This document shows, one piece after another, positions 1 through 9,624 of a stretch of 23,197 bases of DNA. Positions within the stretch are counted from its first letter, which is position 1, and every line of letters begins with the position of its first letter. A program made the position numbers and the translations under genes. Below the pieces are notes generated by a model. It ran no database searches. It was not told the origin of the DNA and saw only the letters and a list, made by a program, of their open reading frames with translations. Source of the stretch: Acidimicrobiales bacterium (GTDB lineage Bacteria > Actinomycetota > Acidimicrobiia > Acidimicrobiales > Palsa-688). Where the stretch lies: NCBI GenBank assembly GCA_019241495.1, contig JAFAWZ010000142.1, positions 1 through 23,197 of the forward strand, written 5' to 3'.

Positions 1-104
1 GCCCGGGCCGAACGCCATGCGACGATCCCAGGCAGCAGCTGGACTACCGCCCCGGCTGCGGCCAAGCCGCCTGCGGTGGCCGCGGCCCGGACCGAGCGCC
101 TCAC
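1..104 (-). CDS. Start of an exported or membrane-anchored protein, possibly polysaccharide deacetylase (partial)
   Basis: Only the first 34 codons lie in the window. The frame starts with GTG at 104-102 and stays open to the left edge. The GTG shares bases with the TGA stop (103-101) of the upstream glycosyltransferase gene, a GTGA overlap that suggests translational coupling. The peptide has a basic start (VRRSVRAA) and then an alanine/glycine/leucine-rich hydrophobic stretch up to about residue 30, as in a signal peptide or N-terminal anchor. The upstream protein carries a degenerate NodB-like domain, and actinobacterial polysaccharide deacetylases often begin like this, so an active deacetylase is a reasonable guess. 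No catalytic motif is visible in the fragment, so the function is inference only. Confidence 0.5.
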   Translation of the reverse strand, partial: MRRSVRAAATAGGLAAAGAVVQLLPGIVAWRSAR

Positions 105-1981
105 GCCAAAGTGGCGAGCGGCGCCGCGCTGAGGCCGGAAGCGCTCAGGCTGGCCTCGAGTCGCTGCAGGTATGAGGTCAGCTGTTGGGGAGTGGCGTTG
201 AGACCGTTCACCAGGTAGATCTTCCTCGGCACGACGTGAAGCGCCTCGCCGTCCAGGCGGTCTGGCCACAGGATGTGATTCGGCACGACGAGCGAGGTGT
301 GGGCGTTCCGGCAAGCCATCAGATCCCATGCGTTCAGGCGCCGGCCGGGCACCGTCACGGTCACGGGTGCGTCGATCAACTGGCTTATCTCGCCCCCGGC
401 CCGAGCGTCGCCGCGGGCCCGGGTCCACGGCGCATCGGTCTCGCTCCGAGCCCCGATCAGGCTGTCGCCGAGACCTCCGTTGGCGACGTCGACGCCCTGG
501 CCGGCCAGGTCCCGGACCGCGCCCGGATCCTCCTCGGCGGTCGACCGGTCGACGACCGCGGTGAGCCTCATAGAGGCCAGCATGTTCGTCACTGCCGGGC
601 TATCCAGCTCCTGCTCGTTCAACCGGACGCCGACGAACGCGACCGCTCCTGATCCCTTGGCCGGATGGGCCACGCCGGCTCCGGCTTCGGTCGCTACCGC
701 CACGCCCGTGGTGAGCCCGGCCCATCCCACTGCGCTCAGCGCGGCCGCGCCCAGGGCCACCCGCATGCCCACCAGCGCCCGCCTTGAACGTGCCGCACTC
801 CCGAGCGGTTCCAAGGCCGCCGCGCTCAGGACCAGCTCCGCGGGCTCCACGGCGAACATGCGGGCGGCCCCCGCGATCTGCGCAGCCCGGACCGGGCCCG
901 GCGAGGAGAGCTGGTCCAAGGCCGCGTTCAGGCTCCTTGCGTCGGGCGCCAGCCGGGCCACTCCGGCTGCGTCCATGGCCGCGGTGTTCTCCTTCCCGTG
1001 GCCGGCGATCGGGTCGAAGCTCACTACCGGCAGCCCGGCGCGCATGGCCTCCAGCGAAGTGAGCCCGCCGGCATTCTCCACCAGCGCGTCGCACGCCGCC
1101 ATGAGCGACGGCATGTCGTCGGTCCAGCCGAGCACCCGTGACGCGGAGGCCGGCCGCTCGCCGGCGGGGCTTGATGCCAGATCCACCACGTGCCGGTACA
1201 GGCGCTCGTCCTTGCCGCAGACCACTACGGGGACGAACCGGCCGTCACCCGCCACGGCCCGCCACGTCTCCTCCAGGTTCCCGACGCCCCAAGACCCGGC
1301 GACGATGAGTACCGCCTTGTCGTTGGGCCCGAGCCCGAGCTGGCTGCGGGCGGCAATTCGGTCCGAAAGCGACCCTTGATCGAACCGGGATGACACGGCG
1401 GGTCCGCACGCGATGGTGGGGCGCCCCGAGCGACGGCGGGCGATGTCGGCCGGCAGGTCGTGGACGGCCAGGTTCAAGTCGATACCGCGATGTACCCAGA
1501 GGGGGTGCACCCCGAAGTCGGTGATGAAGTTGACCGCCGGAATTCCGAGGCGTCGCTTGGCGCGCAACCGGCCCAGGCACAGAGTGGAGAGCGGGTAGGT
1601 CGACACCACGACCCGCGGCGCGAGGTCTTCCACCCATCTACGGACGCGGCGCCCCGTGAGGAAGGTGACGATCCAGGTGATCAGAGGGCACAGCCACGGG
1701 GCCCGGTACCAGAGGCGGTAGGTGGCGTCGTAGGCGCTCGGCACGTGCTTGAGCTCGAACTCGTAGCCTCGGCGCAGGGCGACCCCGATGCGCAGCGGCC
1801 CGCTGTCGAGGAAGTCCTTCACCTCGGCGTGGTGGCCGGCGGCTCGTAGCTGCTCGGCCAGGTTGCGCGCCGCGCCGTCGTGGCCCGCGCCCATGCTGGC
1901 CGAGATGATGAGAACCCGCGCCGGACCGTCCCTGCTAATGGGCCCTGTATCGGTGGGCCCACTGCCCCGGCGCCTGCGCAC
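101..1981 (-). CDS. MGDG-synthase-type glycosyltransferase fused to a membrane segment and a degenerate NodB-like domain
   Basis: A predicted glycosyltransferase of 626 aa. The frame is open far upstream, but that part lies across the ligase gene. I chose GTG at 1981, 11 bp after the ligase stop. Residues about 23-165 resemble the N-terminal domain of monogalactosyldiacylglycerol synthase and processive lipid glucosyltransferases (ISASMGAGHDGAARNLAEQL). Residues about 220-385 form a GT28-like nucleotide-sugar domain with ENAGGLTSLEAMRAGLPVV near 302-320. One hydrophobic segment follows at about 406-432. The last 190 residues follow the order of a NodB deacetylase, but the usual TFDDG Asp pair is replaced by VGVR and the GNH histidine is missing (VANGG). 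The likely role is glycolipid or envelope-glycan synthesis on the cytoplasmic face, with a non-catalytic outer domain. Acceptor and sugar are unknown. Confidence 0.8.
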   Translation of the reverse strand: MRRRRGSGPTDTGPISRDGPARVLIISASMGAGHDGAARNLAEQLRAAGHHAEVKDFLDSGPLRIGVALRRGYEFELKHVPSAYDATYRLWYRAPWLCPLITWIVTFLTGRRVRRWVEDLAPRVVVSTYPLSTLCLGRLRAKRRLGIPAVNFITDFGVHPLWVHRGIDLNLAVHDLPADIARRRSGRPTIACGPAVSSRFDQGSLSDRIAARSQLGLGPNDKAVLIVAGSWGVGNLEETWRAVAGDGRFVPVVVCGKDERLYRHVVDLASSPAGERPASASRVLGWTDDMPSLMAACDALVENAGGLTSLEAMRAGLPVVSFDPIAGHGKENTAAMDAAGVARLAPDARSLNAALDQLSSPGPVRAAQIAGAARMFAVEPAELVLSAAALEPLGSAARSRRALVGMRVALGAAALSAVGWAGLTTGVAVATEAGAGVAHPAKGSGAVAFVGVRLNEQELDSPAVTNMLASMRLTAVVDRSTAEEDPGAVRDLAGQGVDVANGGLGDSLIGARSETDAPWTRARGDARAGGEISQLIDAPVTVTVPGRRLNAWDLMACRNAHTSLVVPNHILWPDRLDGEALHVVPRKIYLVNGLNATPQQLTSYLQRLEASLSASGLSAAPLATLA

Positions 1982-1992
1982 GACCCGAGAGG

Positions 1993-2970
1993 CTACCGGT
2001 TGGACGGGCCGCCCAGGGGGTTGGGAGGAAGGAGCTCCCGGTGCACATCGGTCGCGTCTTTGTCCGGTCGGAGCCCGAGGTAGCGGGGATGGCGCATCCG
2101 CCCGTCGCGGGTCCATTCGGTGAATTCGATCTCCGCCACCAGGTCGGGCCGCACCCAGTGGACCCCTTTCAGCCTGACCTGGTCGGCGAAGGGGGACTCG
2201 GGTACGGTGCGGGACCGTAGTTGGACGAGGAGCTGGCGGAGGGTCGGCTCGTCGAATCCGGTGCCGACCTTTCCGGCGTAGCGGAGGCCCCCCCGGTCGA
2301 AGTAGCCCATCAACAAGGCGCCGAAACCGGTTCGAGCCCCCGATGGGTCGGACCACCCGCCGATGACGAGCTCCTGGCGGGCCGAGCACTTCAGCTTGCG
2401 CCAGTCGGGGGACCGGCCCGGCCGGTATGGGGCGGAGGCCCGCTTGGCCACTAGCCCTTCCCAGCCCGAGCGGCACGCCCGGGCCAGCAGATCGCCTGGC
2501 TCACCGGTGAACTGGTCCGACAGGCGCAGCTTGGGATGGCTGTCACCGAGCACCCGCTTCAGCAGCTCGCTTCGATCCCGCAAAGGCAACCCGGTCGTAT
2601 CCTGGCCGAGCAGGAACAGCACGTCGAAGACGACGTACACGCGACGGGCGGTCGGCGAAGCGGTCTGGAGCAGCTCGAAACTGCTGCGTTCGCCGTCGAA
2701 GGCGGCTATCTCGCCGTCGAGGACGAACGAATCGATCGGGAGGGTCGCCAGCGCGGCGGCAATGTCGGGGAAACGGTGGTCGAACGACAGGTGGTTGCGG
2801 GACCACAGCTCGACCCGAAGGCCAGCGCGGACCGACTCGCAGCGCAGTCCGTCCAGCTTGCGCTCGTAGACCCAGTCACCGGTCAAATGGCGTGCCTCGT
2901 CGGGCATGCGCAGGGGCTGGGCCAGCATCGGTGCCAGGAACGACGGGTCTCCGGCCCGCGAGGCCGCCAT
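1993..2970 (-). CDS. ATP-dependent DNA ligase (LigC / LigD ligase-domain type)
   Basis: Joins DNA nicks through an enzyme-AMP intermediate. The 325-aa length fits a stand-alone adenylation plus OB-fold ligase. Motif I is ERKLDGLR with adenylated Lys38. Motif III is LDGEIAAFD (Glu87), motif IIIa YVVFDVLF (Phe115-Asp116), motif IV EGLVAKR (170-176) and motif V WRKLKC (Lys191, Lys193). The OB-fold region occupies about residues 200-315 and includes YAGKVGTGF. Start ATG 2970 lies 6 bp after the SnoaL-like gene, and the glycosyltransferase begins 11 bp downstream, so co-transcription is likely. No polymerase, nuclease or Ku gene is adjacent in the window, so this is not a complete LigD-Ku locus here. 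The family is clear. Whether it acts in end joining or base-excision repair cannot be told. Confidence 0.93.
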   Translation of the reverse strand: MAASRAGDPSFLAPMLAQPLRMPDEARHLTGDWVYERKLDGLRCESVRAGLRVELWSRNHLSFDHRFPDIAAALATLPIDSFVLDGEIAAFDGERSSFELLQTASPTARRVYVVFDVLFLLGQDTTGLPLRDRSELLKRVLGDSHPKLRLSDQFTGEPGDLLARACRSGWEGLVAKRASAPYRPGRSPDWRKLKCSARQELVIGGWSDPSGARTGFGALLMGYFDRGGLRYAGKVGTGFDEPTLRQLLVQLRSRTVPESPFADQVRLKGVHWVRPDLVAEIEFTEWTRDGRMRHPRYLGLRPDKDATDVHRELLPPNPLGGPSNR

Positions 2971-2976
2971 CGCCGG

Positions 2977-3372
2977 CTACCGCAACGTGACGATGCGCTG
3001 ACTGAAGTGGAGCTCCCGGCCCGACCCGACGAAGGTGTCGTGGTAGCGGCCGAGTATCGAGGTCGACCACCCGTCCTCCGTTTTGAACCCGGCCGCGAAA
3101 TCGGAGACGGCGTGCACGGTGTTCGGCTGGGACCCGTAGCTCACCACCATGTTGGTGACATGGTGGAACGTCGGCCCGGGCAGGGTGTCGAGCCAGGCTC
3201 GGATGGCTTGGCGGCCGTGATGGTCGGTGTCGCGCACCCTGACGCGGCCGTCGTCGGTGAAAAGCTGGACGGCGGCGTCGAAGTCCCGGTCGTCGACCAG
3301 CTGGCAGTACCTGGAGATGAGCCGGCGGACAGTCAGATCCGTCTCGACGGCCACTTCTTTGGAGGTCAGCAT
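2977..3372 (-). CDS. SnoaL-like / NTF2-fold protein
   Basis: A 131-aa protein with the pattern of the SnoaL_4 branch of the NTF2-like superfamily. An N-terminal helix pair (VRRLISRYCQLVDDRDFDAAVQLF) leads into TDDGRVRV. The segment HHGRQAIRAWLDTLPGPTFHH follows, and then beta strands typical of a cone-shaped cavity. Family members are polyketide cyclases, ring-hydroxylating dioxygenase beta-like subunits, or binding proteins of unknown role, so no substrate is assigned. Start ATG is 3372-3370 and the stop lies 6 bp before the ligase start. The 75 bp between this gene and the glucosidase stop contains GC-rich inverted sequence but no clear promoter or T-tract terminator. Confidence 0.8.
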   Translation of the reverse strand: MLTSKEVAVETDLTVRRLISRYCQLVDDRDFDAAVQLFTDDGRVRVRDTDHHGRQAIRAWLDTLPGPTFHHVTNMVVSYGSQPNTVHAVSDFAAGFKTEDGWSTSILGRYHDTFVGSGRELHFSQRIVTLR

Positions 3373-3447
3373 CGATCCCGACTGTAGGCCCCCGGCGGGC
3401 CGGCTGCTGGCCCGTCAGCTGGCCCCCGGTCGCCTTACTTCTGGCCG

Positions 3448-6120
<2,673 letters not shown>

Positions 6121-6161
6121 TCTGGCAGATCCGAGAGGCAGGAATAACTAAACCGGAACGA

Positions 6162-6182
6162 CCGTTACCCTGGGTCCGTTAC
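6162..6182. repeat. Direct repeat CCGTTAC x2 in the glucosidase/lon intergenic region
   Basis: CCGTTAC occurs at 6162-6168 and again at 6176-6182, 14 nt apart, with CCTGGGT between. The pair lies in the 107-bp gap between divergent genes, about 45 bp upstream of the lon start and 42 bp upstream of the glucosidase start. It could be a regulator site. An AT-richer patch (aataactaaa) lies at 6143-6152. I do not see a HAIR (HspR) element or a ClgR-like box. Low confidence. Confidence 0.3.
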
Positions 6183-6227
6183 ACGATTACAGGGGACCAT
6201 CAGGGCCCTCTGACGACTGGAGCCGAC

Positions 6228-8597
6228 ATGCCTCCCATCGCGACATCTGCCCTTCCGCTGCTACCCCTCGATGCCGGCGTGGTCCTGCCGGGCATGACCA
6301 TCACCCTCGCTCTCGAGACCGACGAGGCCCGAGAAGCCGTCGCCGCGGCTACCGGGGCCGGAGATCGCCTCGTGCTGGTGCCCCGCGTCGGACGGCGCGA
6401 CGGGCCGGATTCGAGCACCGGGCACTACGCGCGCGTCGGAACCATTGCCACCATAGGCCGCACCGGCTCGCTTCCGGGAGGGACGCCCGCTGTGGTGGTG
6501 TCGGCTGAGCAACGGGCGACCATCGGCGCCGCCACCGCGGTCGCGGGCGCCGCCTTGTGGGTGAACGTCGAGGCGGTGGACGAAGGGCCGGCGCATGCCG
6601 AGACGGAGGACGCTGCACGCGAGCTGCGGGCGGTGCTGGAGGCCATCGCCGAACACCGAGGCATGGCCCGCTTCGGGGAGGTGCTGCGCGGCATATCCGA
6701 CCCCGGGCGGCTGGCCGACACCGCCGGCTACTGGCCCGATCTGTCCATAGAGCGCAAGGTCGAGCTGTTGGAAGCCGTCGATCCCAACCAGCGGGTCGGG
6801 TTGGTGTTGTCGTGGGCCCGTGAAGCTCTGGCCGAGTTGGAGCTCAAGGATCGCATCCGCTCCGACGTGGCCGAGGGGATGGAGCGGACCCAGCGGGAAT
6901 ATCTATTGCGCCAACAGCTCGCGGCCATCCGCAAGGAGCTGGGCGAGACCGAGGGCGGCGACGGCGGGGAGGACTACCGCGCCCGGCTGGATGCGCTATC
7001 CGTCACCGACGAGGTCCGCCAGGCCATCGCTCGCGAGATCGACAAACTCGAGCGGACCAGTGAGCAGAGCCCCGAACACGGGTGGATCCGCACCTGGCTC
7101 GACAGCGTGTTCGACATCCCATGGGGCAAGAGATCCAGCGACCAGCTCGACATAATCGAAGCGAGAGGGGTTCTCGATGCCGACCACACGGGGCTCGACG
7201 ACGTCAAAGAACGGATCATCGAGCATCTGGCGGTGCGAAAGCTCCGTCTCGAGCGCGAGATCGACGCGGAGTCCGGCCGTCCCGGACGAGGCGGCGATGG
7301 GATGATCCTCGCCTTGGTGGGCCCGCCCGGCGTCGGCAAGACGTCGCTGGGTGAATCGGTGGCCCGGGCCATGGGCCGCAAGTTCGTGCGCGTCGCTCTG
7401 GGCGGCGTTCGCGACGAAGCCGAGATACGTGGTCACCGCCGTACCTACGTCGGCGCCATGCCGGGGCGGATCGTACGTGCCCTCAAGGACGCGGGAACCG
7501 TCAACCCGGTGATCCTGCTCGACGAAGTCGACAAGCTCGGCAGCGACTTCCGTGGTGATCCTTCCTCGGCGCTGCTCGAGGTTCTGGATCCGGCCCAGAA
7601 CCACACCTTCCGCGACCACTATCTGGATCTCGATCTGGACCTGTCAGGAGTTCTCTTCCTCGCCACGGCCAACATGGCCGAGCAGATACCCGGCCCGCTC
7701 TACGACCGGATGGAAGTGGTCCGCCTGGATGGGTACACAGTGGACGAGAAGCTGGCCATCGCACGCGATCACCTGATGGCTCGTCAACTCGCCCGGGCCG
7801 GCCTGTTGGCCGGCGAGGTCGACCTCACCGATGAGGCCTTGCGGGCCATCATCGAGGGTTACACCCGGGAAGCGGGGGTGCGCGGGCTCGAGCGCGAGCT
7901 GGGCAAGCTCTTGCGCAAGGCTGCGGCCAGGGTGGCTTCGGGGCCCACGGGCCAAGGGACCTTGCGCATCGACGCAACCGACGTGAAAGAGTGGCTGGGC
8001 CGGCCCCGTCACCAGCCGGAGGTGGCTGAACGTACGTCGGTGCCTGGTGTGGCTACCGGATTGGCTGTTACCGGTGCAGGTGGCGACGTGTTGTTCGTCG
8101 AGGCCTCGGCGTCGGACGGCGAACCTGGTCTCACCATCACGGGCCAGCTCGGCGAAGTGATGCAGGAGTCGGCGCAGATCGCGCTCTCCTACGTGCGGGC
8201 CCACGCCGGCGATCTCGGTATTCCGGCCGGTTCTGTCGATCACAAGCGGCTTCATCTGCACGTGCCGGCCGGGGCCGTACCGAAAGATGGTCCGTCAGCC
8301 GGAGTCACGATGACCACTGCGATCGTCAGCCTTCTGTCGGGTGCACCGGTCCGACCCGAGGTTGGCATGACGGGCGAGATAACCCTCCAGGGCAAGGTTC
8401 TGCCCATCGGTGGAGTGAAGCAGAAGGTGCTCGCGGCCCATCGCGCCGGGCTGAGCGAGGTGGTGCTACCTGCCCGCAACGAGCCCGATATCGAGGACGT
8501 TCCCGAAGCGGTGCGCAAGGTGATGAAGTTCCATCTTGCATCCGAGATTGGAGAGGTTCTCGAGCACGCCTTGACGGCAAAATCCCTTGCCGCGTAA
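6228..8597 (+). CDS. lon: ATP-dependent protease Lon (S16 family)
   Basis: A 789-aa cytoplasmic AAA+ serine protease that degrades damaged and regulatory proteins. Although the frame is open further 5', ATG 6228 is chosen. It has GGAG 5 nt upstream and begins at the conserved LON substrate-binding domain (ALPLLPLDAGVVLPGM). A coiled region near 210-260 contains REYLLRQQLAAIRKELGE. The AAA+ module has Walker A GPPGVGKT (365-372, Lys371), Walker B ILLDEVDKLG and sensor segment FLATANM. The C-terminal protease domain has KDGPSAG with nucleophile Ser690 and GGVKQK with Lys733 as the dyad partner, spaced 43 residues apart as in E. coli Lon (679/722). Length is normal for bacterial Lon and no key residue is missing. 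It is followed by two stem-loops, then the HU gene. Confidence 0.97.
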   Translation: MPPIATSALPLLPLDAGVVLPGMTITLALETDEAREAVAAATGAGDRLVLVPRVGRRDGPDSSTGHYARVGTIATIGRTGSLPGGTPAVVVSAEQRATIGAATAVAGAALWVNVEAVDEGPAHAETEDAARELRAVLEAIAEHRGMARFGEVLRGISDPGRLADTAGYWPDLSIERKVELLEAVDPNQRVGLVLSWAREALAELELKDRIRSDVAEGMERTQREYLLRQQLAAIRKELGETEGGDGGEDYRARLDALSVTDEVRQAIAREIDKLERTSEQSPEHGWIRTWLDSVFDIPWGKRSSDQLDIIEARGVLDADHTGLDDVKERIIEHLAVRKLRLEREIDAESGRPGRGGDGMILALVGPPGVGKTSLGESVARAMGRKFVRVALGGVRDEAEIRGHRRTYVGAMPGRIVRALKDAGTVNPVILLDEVDKLGSDFRGDPSSALLEVLDPAQNHTFRDHYLDLDLDLSGVLFLATANMAEQIPGPLYDRMEVVRLDGYTVDEKLAIARDHLMARQLARAGLLAGEVDLTDEALRAIIEGYTREAGVRGLERELGKLLRKAAARVASGPTGQGTLRIDATDVKEWLGRPRHQPEVAERTSVPGVATGLAVTGAGGDVLFVEASASDGEPGLTITGQLGEVMQESAQIALSYVRAHAGDLGIPAGSVDHKRLHLHVPAGAVPKDGPSAGVTMTTAIVSLLSGAPVRPEVGMTGEITLQGKVLPIGGVKQKVLAAHRAGLSEVVLPARNEPDIEDVPEAVRKVMKFHLASEIGEVLEHALTAKSLAA

Positions 8598-8605
8598 GGG
8601 GTTTT
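8579..8605 (+). terminator. Stem-loop straddling the lon stop codon
   Basis: AAAATCCCTT (8579-8588) pairs with AAGGGGTTTT (8596-8605), a 10-bp stem with one G-U pair and a 7-nt loop. The lon TAA (8595-8597) sits at the loop/right-arm junction, and the right arm ends in four Ts. It may be a weak intrinsic terminator or a 3'-end stabiliser. The same bases are also the first copy of a motif repeated upstream of the HU gene. Confidence 0.45.
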
Positions 8606-8614
8606 AGCCTCACG

Positions 8615-8646
8615 GCCACGCCCCGGTCCCTCGGCCGGGGCGTGGC
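8615..8646 (+). terminator. GC-rich hairpin after lon, no T-tract
   Basis: GCCACGCCCCGG (8615-8626) and CCGGGGCGTGGC (8635-8646) form a perfect 12-bp stem with an 8-nt loop. It lies 18 bp after the lon stop and about 110 bp before the HU start. No run of Ts follows. Such I-shaped hairpins without U-tails are commonly proposed as terminators in actinobacteria. Confidence 0.7.
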
Positions 8647-8667
8647 GCGTCCCGACCGATTGGGCAG

Positions 8668-8733
8668 AAACCCCTTGTCATGCAAGGGAAATGCTTGACC
8701 TAGCGCCGCAAAACCTCTTGTATATCAGGGAAA
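8668..8733 (+). promoter_or_regulatory. Two further copies of a palindromic AAACC..CTTG..AGGGAAA motif before the HU gene
   Basis: Copy 2 is 8668-8691: AAAC, then CCCTTG (8672-8677), TCATG, CAAGGG (8683-8688), AAA, a 6-bp inverted repeat. Copy 3 is 8711-8733: AAACCTCTTGT, then ATATC, AGGGAAA, a weaker palindrome. A related copy 1 (AAATCCCTTG to AAGGGG) is at 8580-8601 at the end of lon. Copy 3 covers the likely -10 of the HU promoter and copy 2 lies just upstream of the -35, an arrangement that fits an operator pair. I do not recognise the motif as a known regulator site. Confidence 0.45.
8695..8726 (+). promoter_or_regulatory. Candidate promoter of the HU gene
   Basis: TTGACC (8695-8700) is a good -35 match. 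Possible -10 hexamers are TTGTAT (8718-8723, spacer 17) or TGTATA (8719-8724, spacer 18). The start codon lies about 35 bp downstream, preceded by a strong ribosome site AGGAGGT at 8750-8756. This is the most conventional promoter in the window. Confidence 0.55.
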
Positions 8734-8759
8734 CTTCCCCAACCACGCCAGGAGGTGCG

Positions 8760-9200
8760 GTGAACAGAACAGAGCTAGCGGAGGCAGTCGCAACGAAGAC
8801 CGGTCTGGACCGGAGATCGTCTGAGGCCGCGGTAGAAGCGGTGACTGGATCGATCGTCGCTGAGATCAAGGCCGGCAATCGCGTCTCGATCTTCGGCTTC
8901 GGTTCGTTCGAACCCCGGTCACGTGCCGCTCGCACCGCACGCAACCCTCAGACCCAGCAAGCCGTCAAGGTGCCCGCGTCGAAGAGCGTCGCGTTCAAGC
9001 CCGCTTCGGCTTTCAAGGAGGCGCTGAACACCCGAGGCCGGGCCAGTGCCGCCAAGAAGGCTGCTGCATCTACGACCAAGGCGTCAGCGAAGAAGGCTGT
9101 GGCCAAGAAGACCGCTGGCAGGAAGACCGCGGCCAAGAAGGCGGCGCCGGCCCGGGCCGCCAAGTCGGCCAAGACTTCCAGGGTCGCGAAGAAGCGCTGA
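8760..9200 (+). CDS. hupB: HU family DNA-binding protein with lysine/alanine-rich C-terminal tail
   Basis: A 146-aa nucleoid protein. An ATG further upstream in frame (8691) lies before the promoter. The real start is GTG 8760, three bases after AGGAGGT. Residues 1-90 are a standard HU/IHF fold: NRTELAEAVATKTG, then VSIFGFGSFEPRSRAARTARNP (the DNA-clasping arm) and KVPASKSVAFKPASAFKEALN. Residues about 91-146 are a basic low-complexity tail of AKK, KKA and KKT units, as in mycobacterial HupB and Streptomyces HupS. This tail is a hallmark of actinobacterial HU and raises DNA affinity and compaction. The gene is followed after 10 bp by a second gene that encodes only a similar tail. Confidence 0.95.
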   Translation: MNRTELAEAVATKTGLDRRSSEAAVEAVTGSIVAEIKAGNRVSIFGFGSFEPRSRAARTARNPQTQQAVKVPASKSVAFKPASAFKEALNTRGRASAAKKAAASTTKASAKKAVAKKTAGRKTAAKKAAPARAAKSAKTSRVAKKR

Positions 9201-9210
9201 AAGGGGAGCG

Positions 9211-9585
9211 ATGAGTCCCGCTAAGAAGACCGCTGCAGCCAAGGCGCCTGCGGCCAAGAGAGCGACCAGGTCCGCCGCCGTCAAGCGGGCTGCGCCTGCA
9301 GCCAAGAAGACGGTGACGGCCAAGGCGACCCCGGTGAGGAAGACCGCGGCGAAGAGGACCACCGCGGCCAAGAAGGCGACGACCACAAAGGCGCCCGCCA
9401 AGAAGACCACGGCCAGGACGAGTGCAGTCACGAAGACTGCGGTCAGGAAGACGACGGCCAAAAAGGCGCCGGCCGTCAAGAAGACGACCGTGAAGAAGGC
9501 CGCCCCGAAGCGCGCTGCCGCGGTCAAGAAGGCGCCGGCCCGCAAGACCGTAGCCACCCGGGCCCGGGCCGCGAAGAAGAGGTAG
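9211..9585 (+). CDS. Histone-H1-like lysine/alanine-rich basic protein (tail only)
   Basis: A 124-aa protein made almost wholly of Ala, Lys, Thr, Arg, Val and Pro in AAKK, KKTT and VKKA units, with no folded domain that I can see. ATG 9211 has GGGGAG a few bases upstream and lies 10 bp after the HU stop. Frames extending upstream of this ATG are shadows of the HU gene. Its composition matches the HU tail and eukaryotic/chlamydial H1-like C-terminal domains, so it is probably a disordered DNA-binding or nucleoid-compacting protein expressed with HU. An origin by duplication of the HU tail is plausible. The codon pattern (aag/gcc/gcg rich) could mislead gene finders, but the start, ribosome site and clean end before a terminator support a real gene. 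Confidence 0.75.
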   Translation: MSPAKKTAAAKAPAAKRATRSAAVKRAAPAAKKTVTAKATPVRKTAAKRTTAAKKATTTKAPAKKTTARTSAVTKTAVRKTTAKKAPAVKKTTVKKAAPKRAAAVKKAPARKTVATRARAAKKR

Positions 9586-9596
9586 GACGCTGCGGC

Positions 9597-9623
9597 CCCG
9601 CCCGTCCCTTTGGGCCGGGCGGG
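9597..9623. terminator. Hairpin between convergent genes (H1-like and PIG-L)
   Basis: CCCGCCCG (9597-9604) pairs with CGGGCGGG (9616-9623). After one mismatch the stem continues with CCC (9606-9608) and GGG (9612-9614) around a TTT loop. It lies 11 bp after one stop and 1 bp before the stop of the opposing gene, so it could end transcription in both directions. There is no T-tract. Confidence 0.7.
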
Positions 9624-9624
9624 T

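Noticed and set aside
1982..2476. N-terminal extension of the glycosyltransferase frame
   Set aside because: It runs through the ligase C-terminal coding region and is Arg/Pro-rich without homology signs. GTG 1981 fits the gene spacing.
1993..3372. A complete non-homologous end-joining (LigD/Ku) locus
   Set aside because: Only the ligase domain is present. No Ku, primase-polymerase or 3'-phosphoesterase gene is seen within the window.
8618..8760. HspR (HAIR) or ClgR-type stress operator near lon or HU
   Set aside because: The CCCTTG/CAAGGG palindrome does not match CTTGAGT-N7-ACTCAAG or a GTTCGC-type box.
9046..9210. N-terminal extension of the H1-like protein into the HU gene
   Set aside because: It is the wrong frame of the HU tail. 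ATG 9211 has its own ribosome site.
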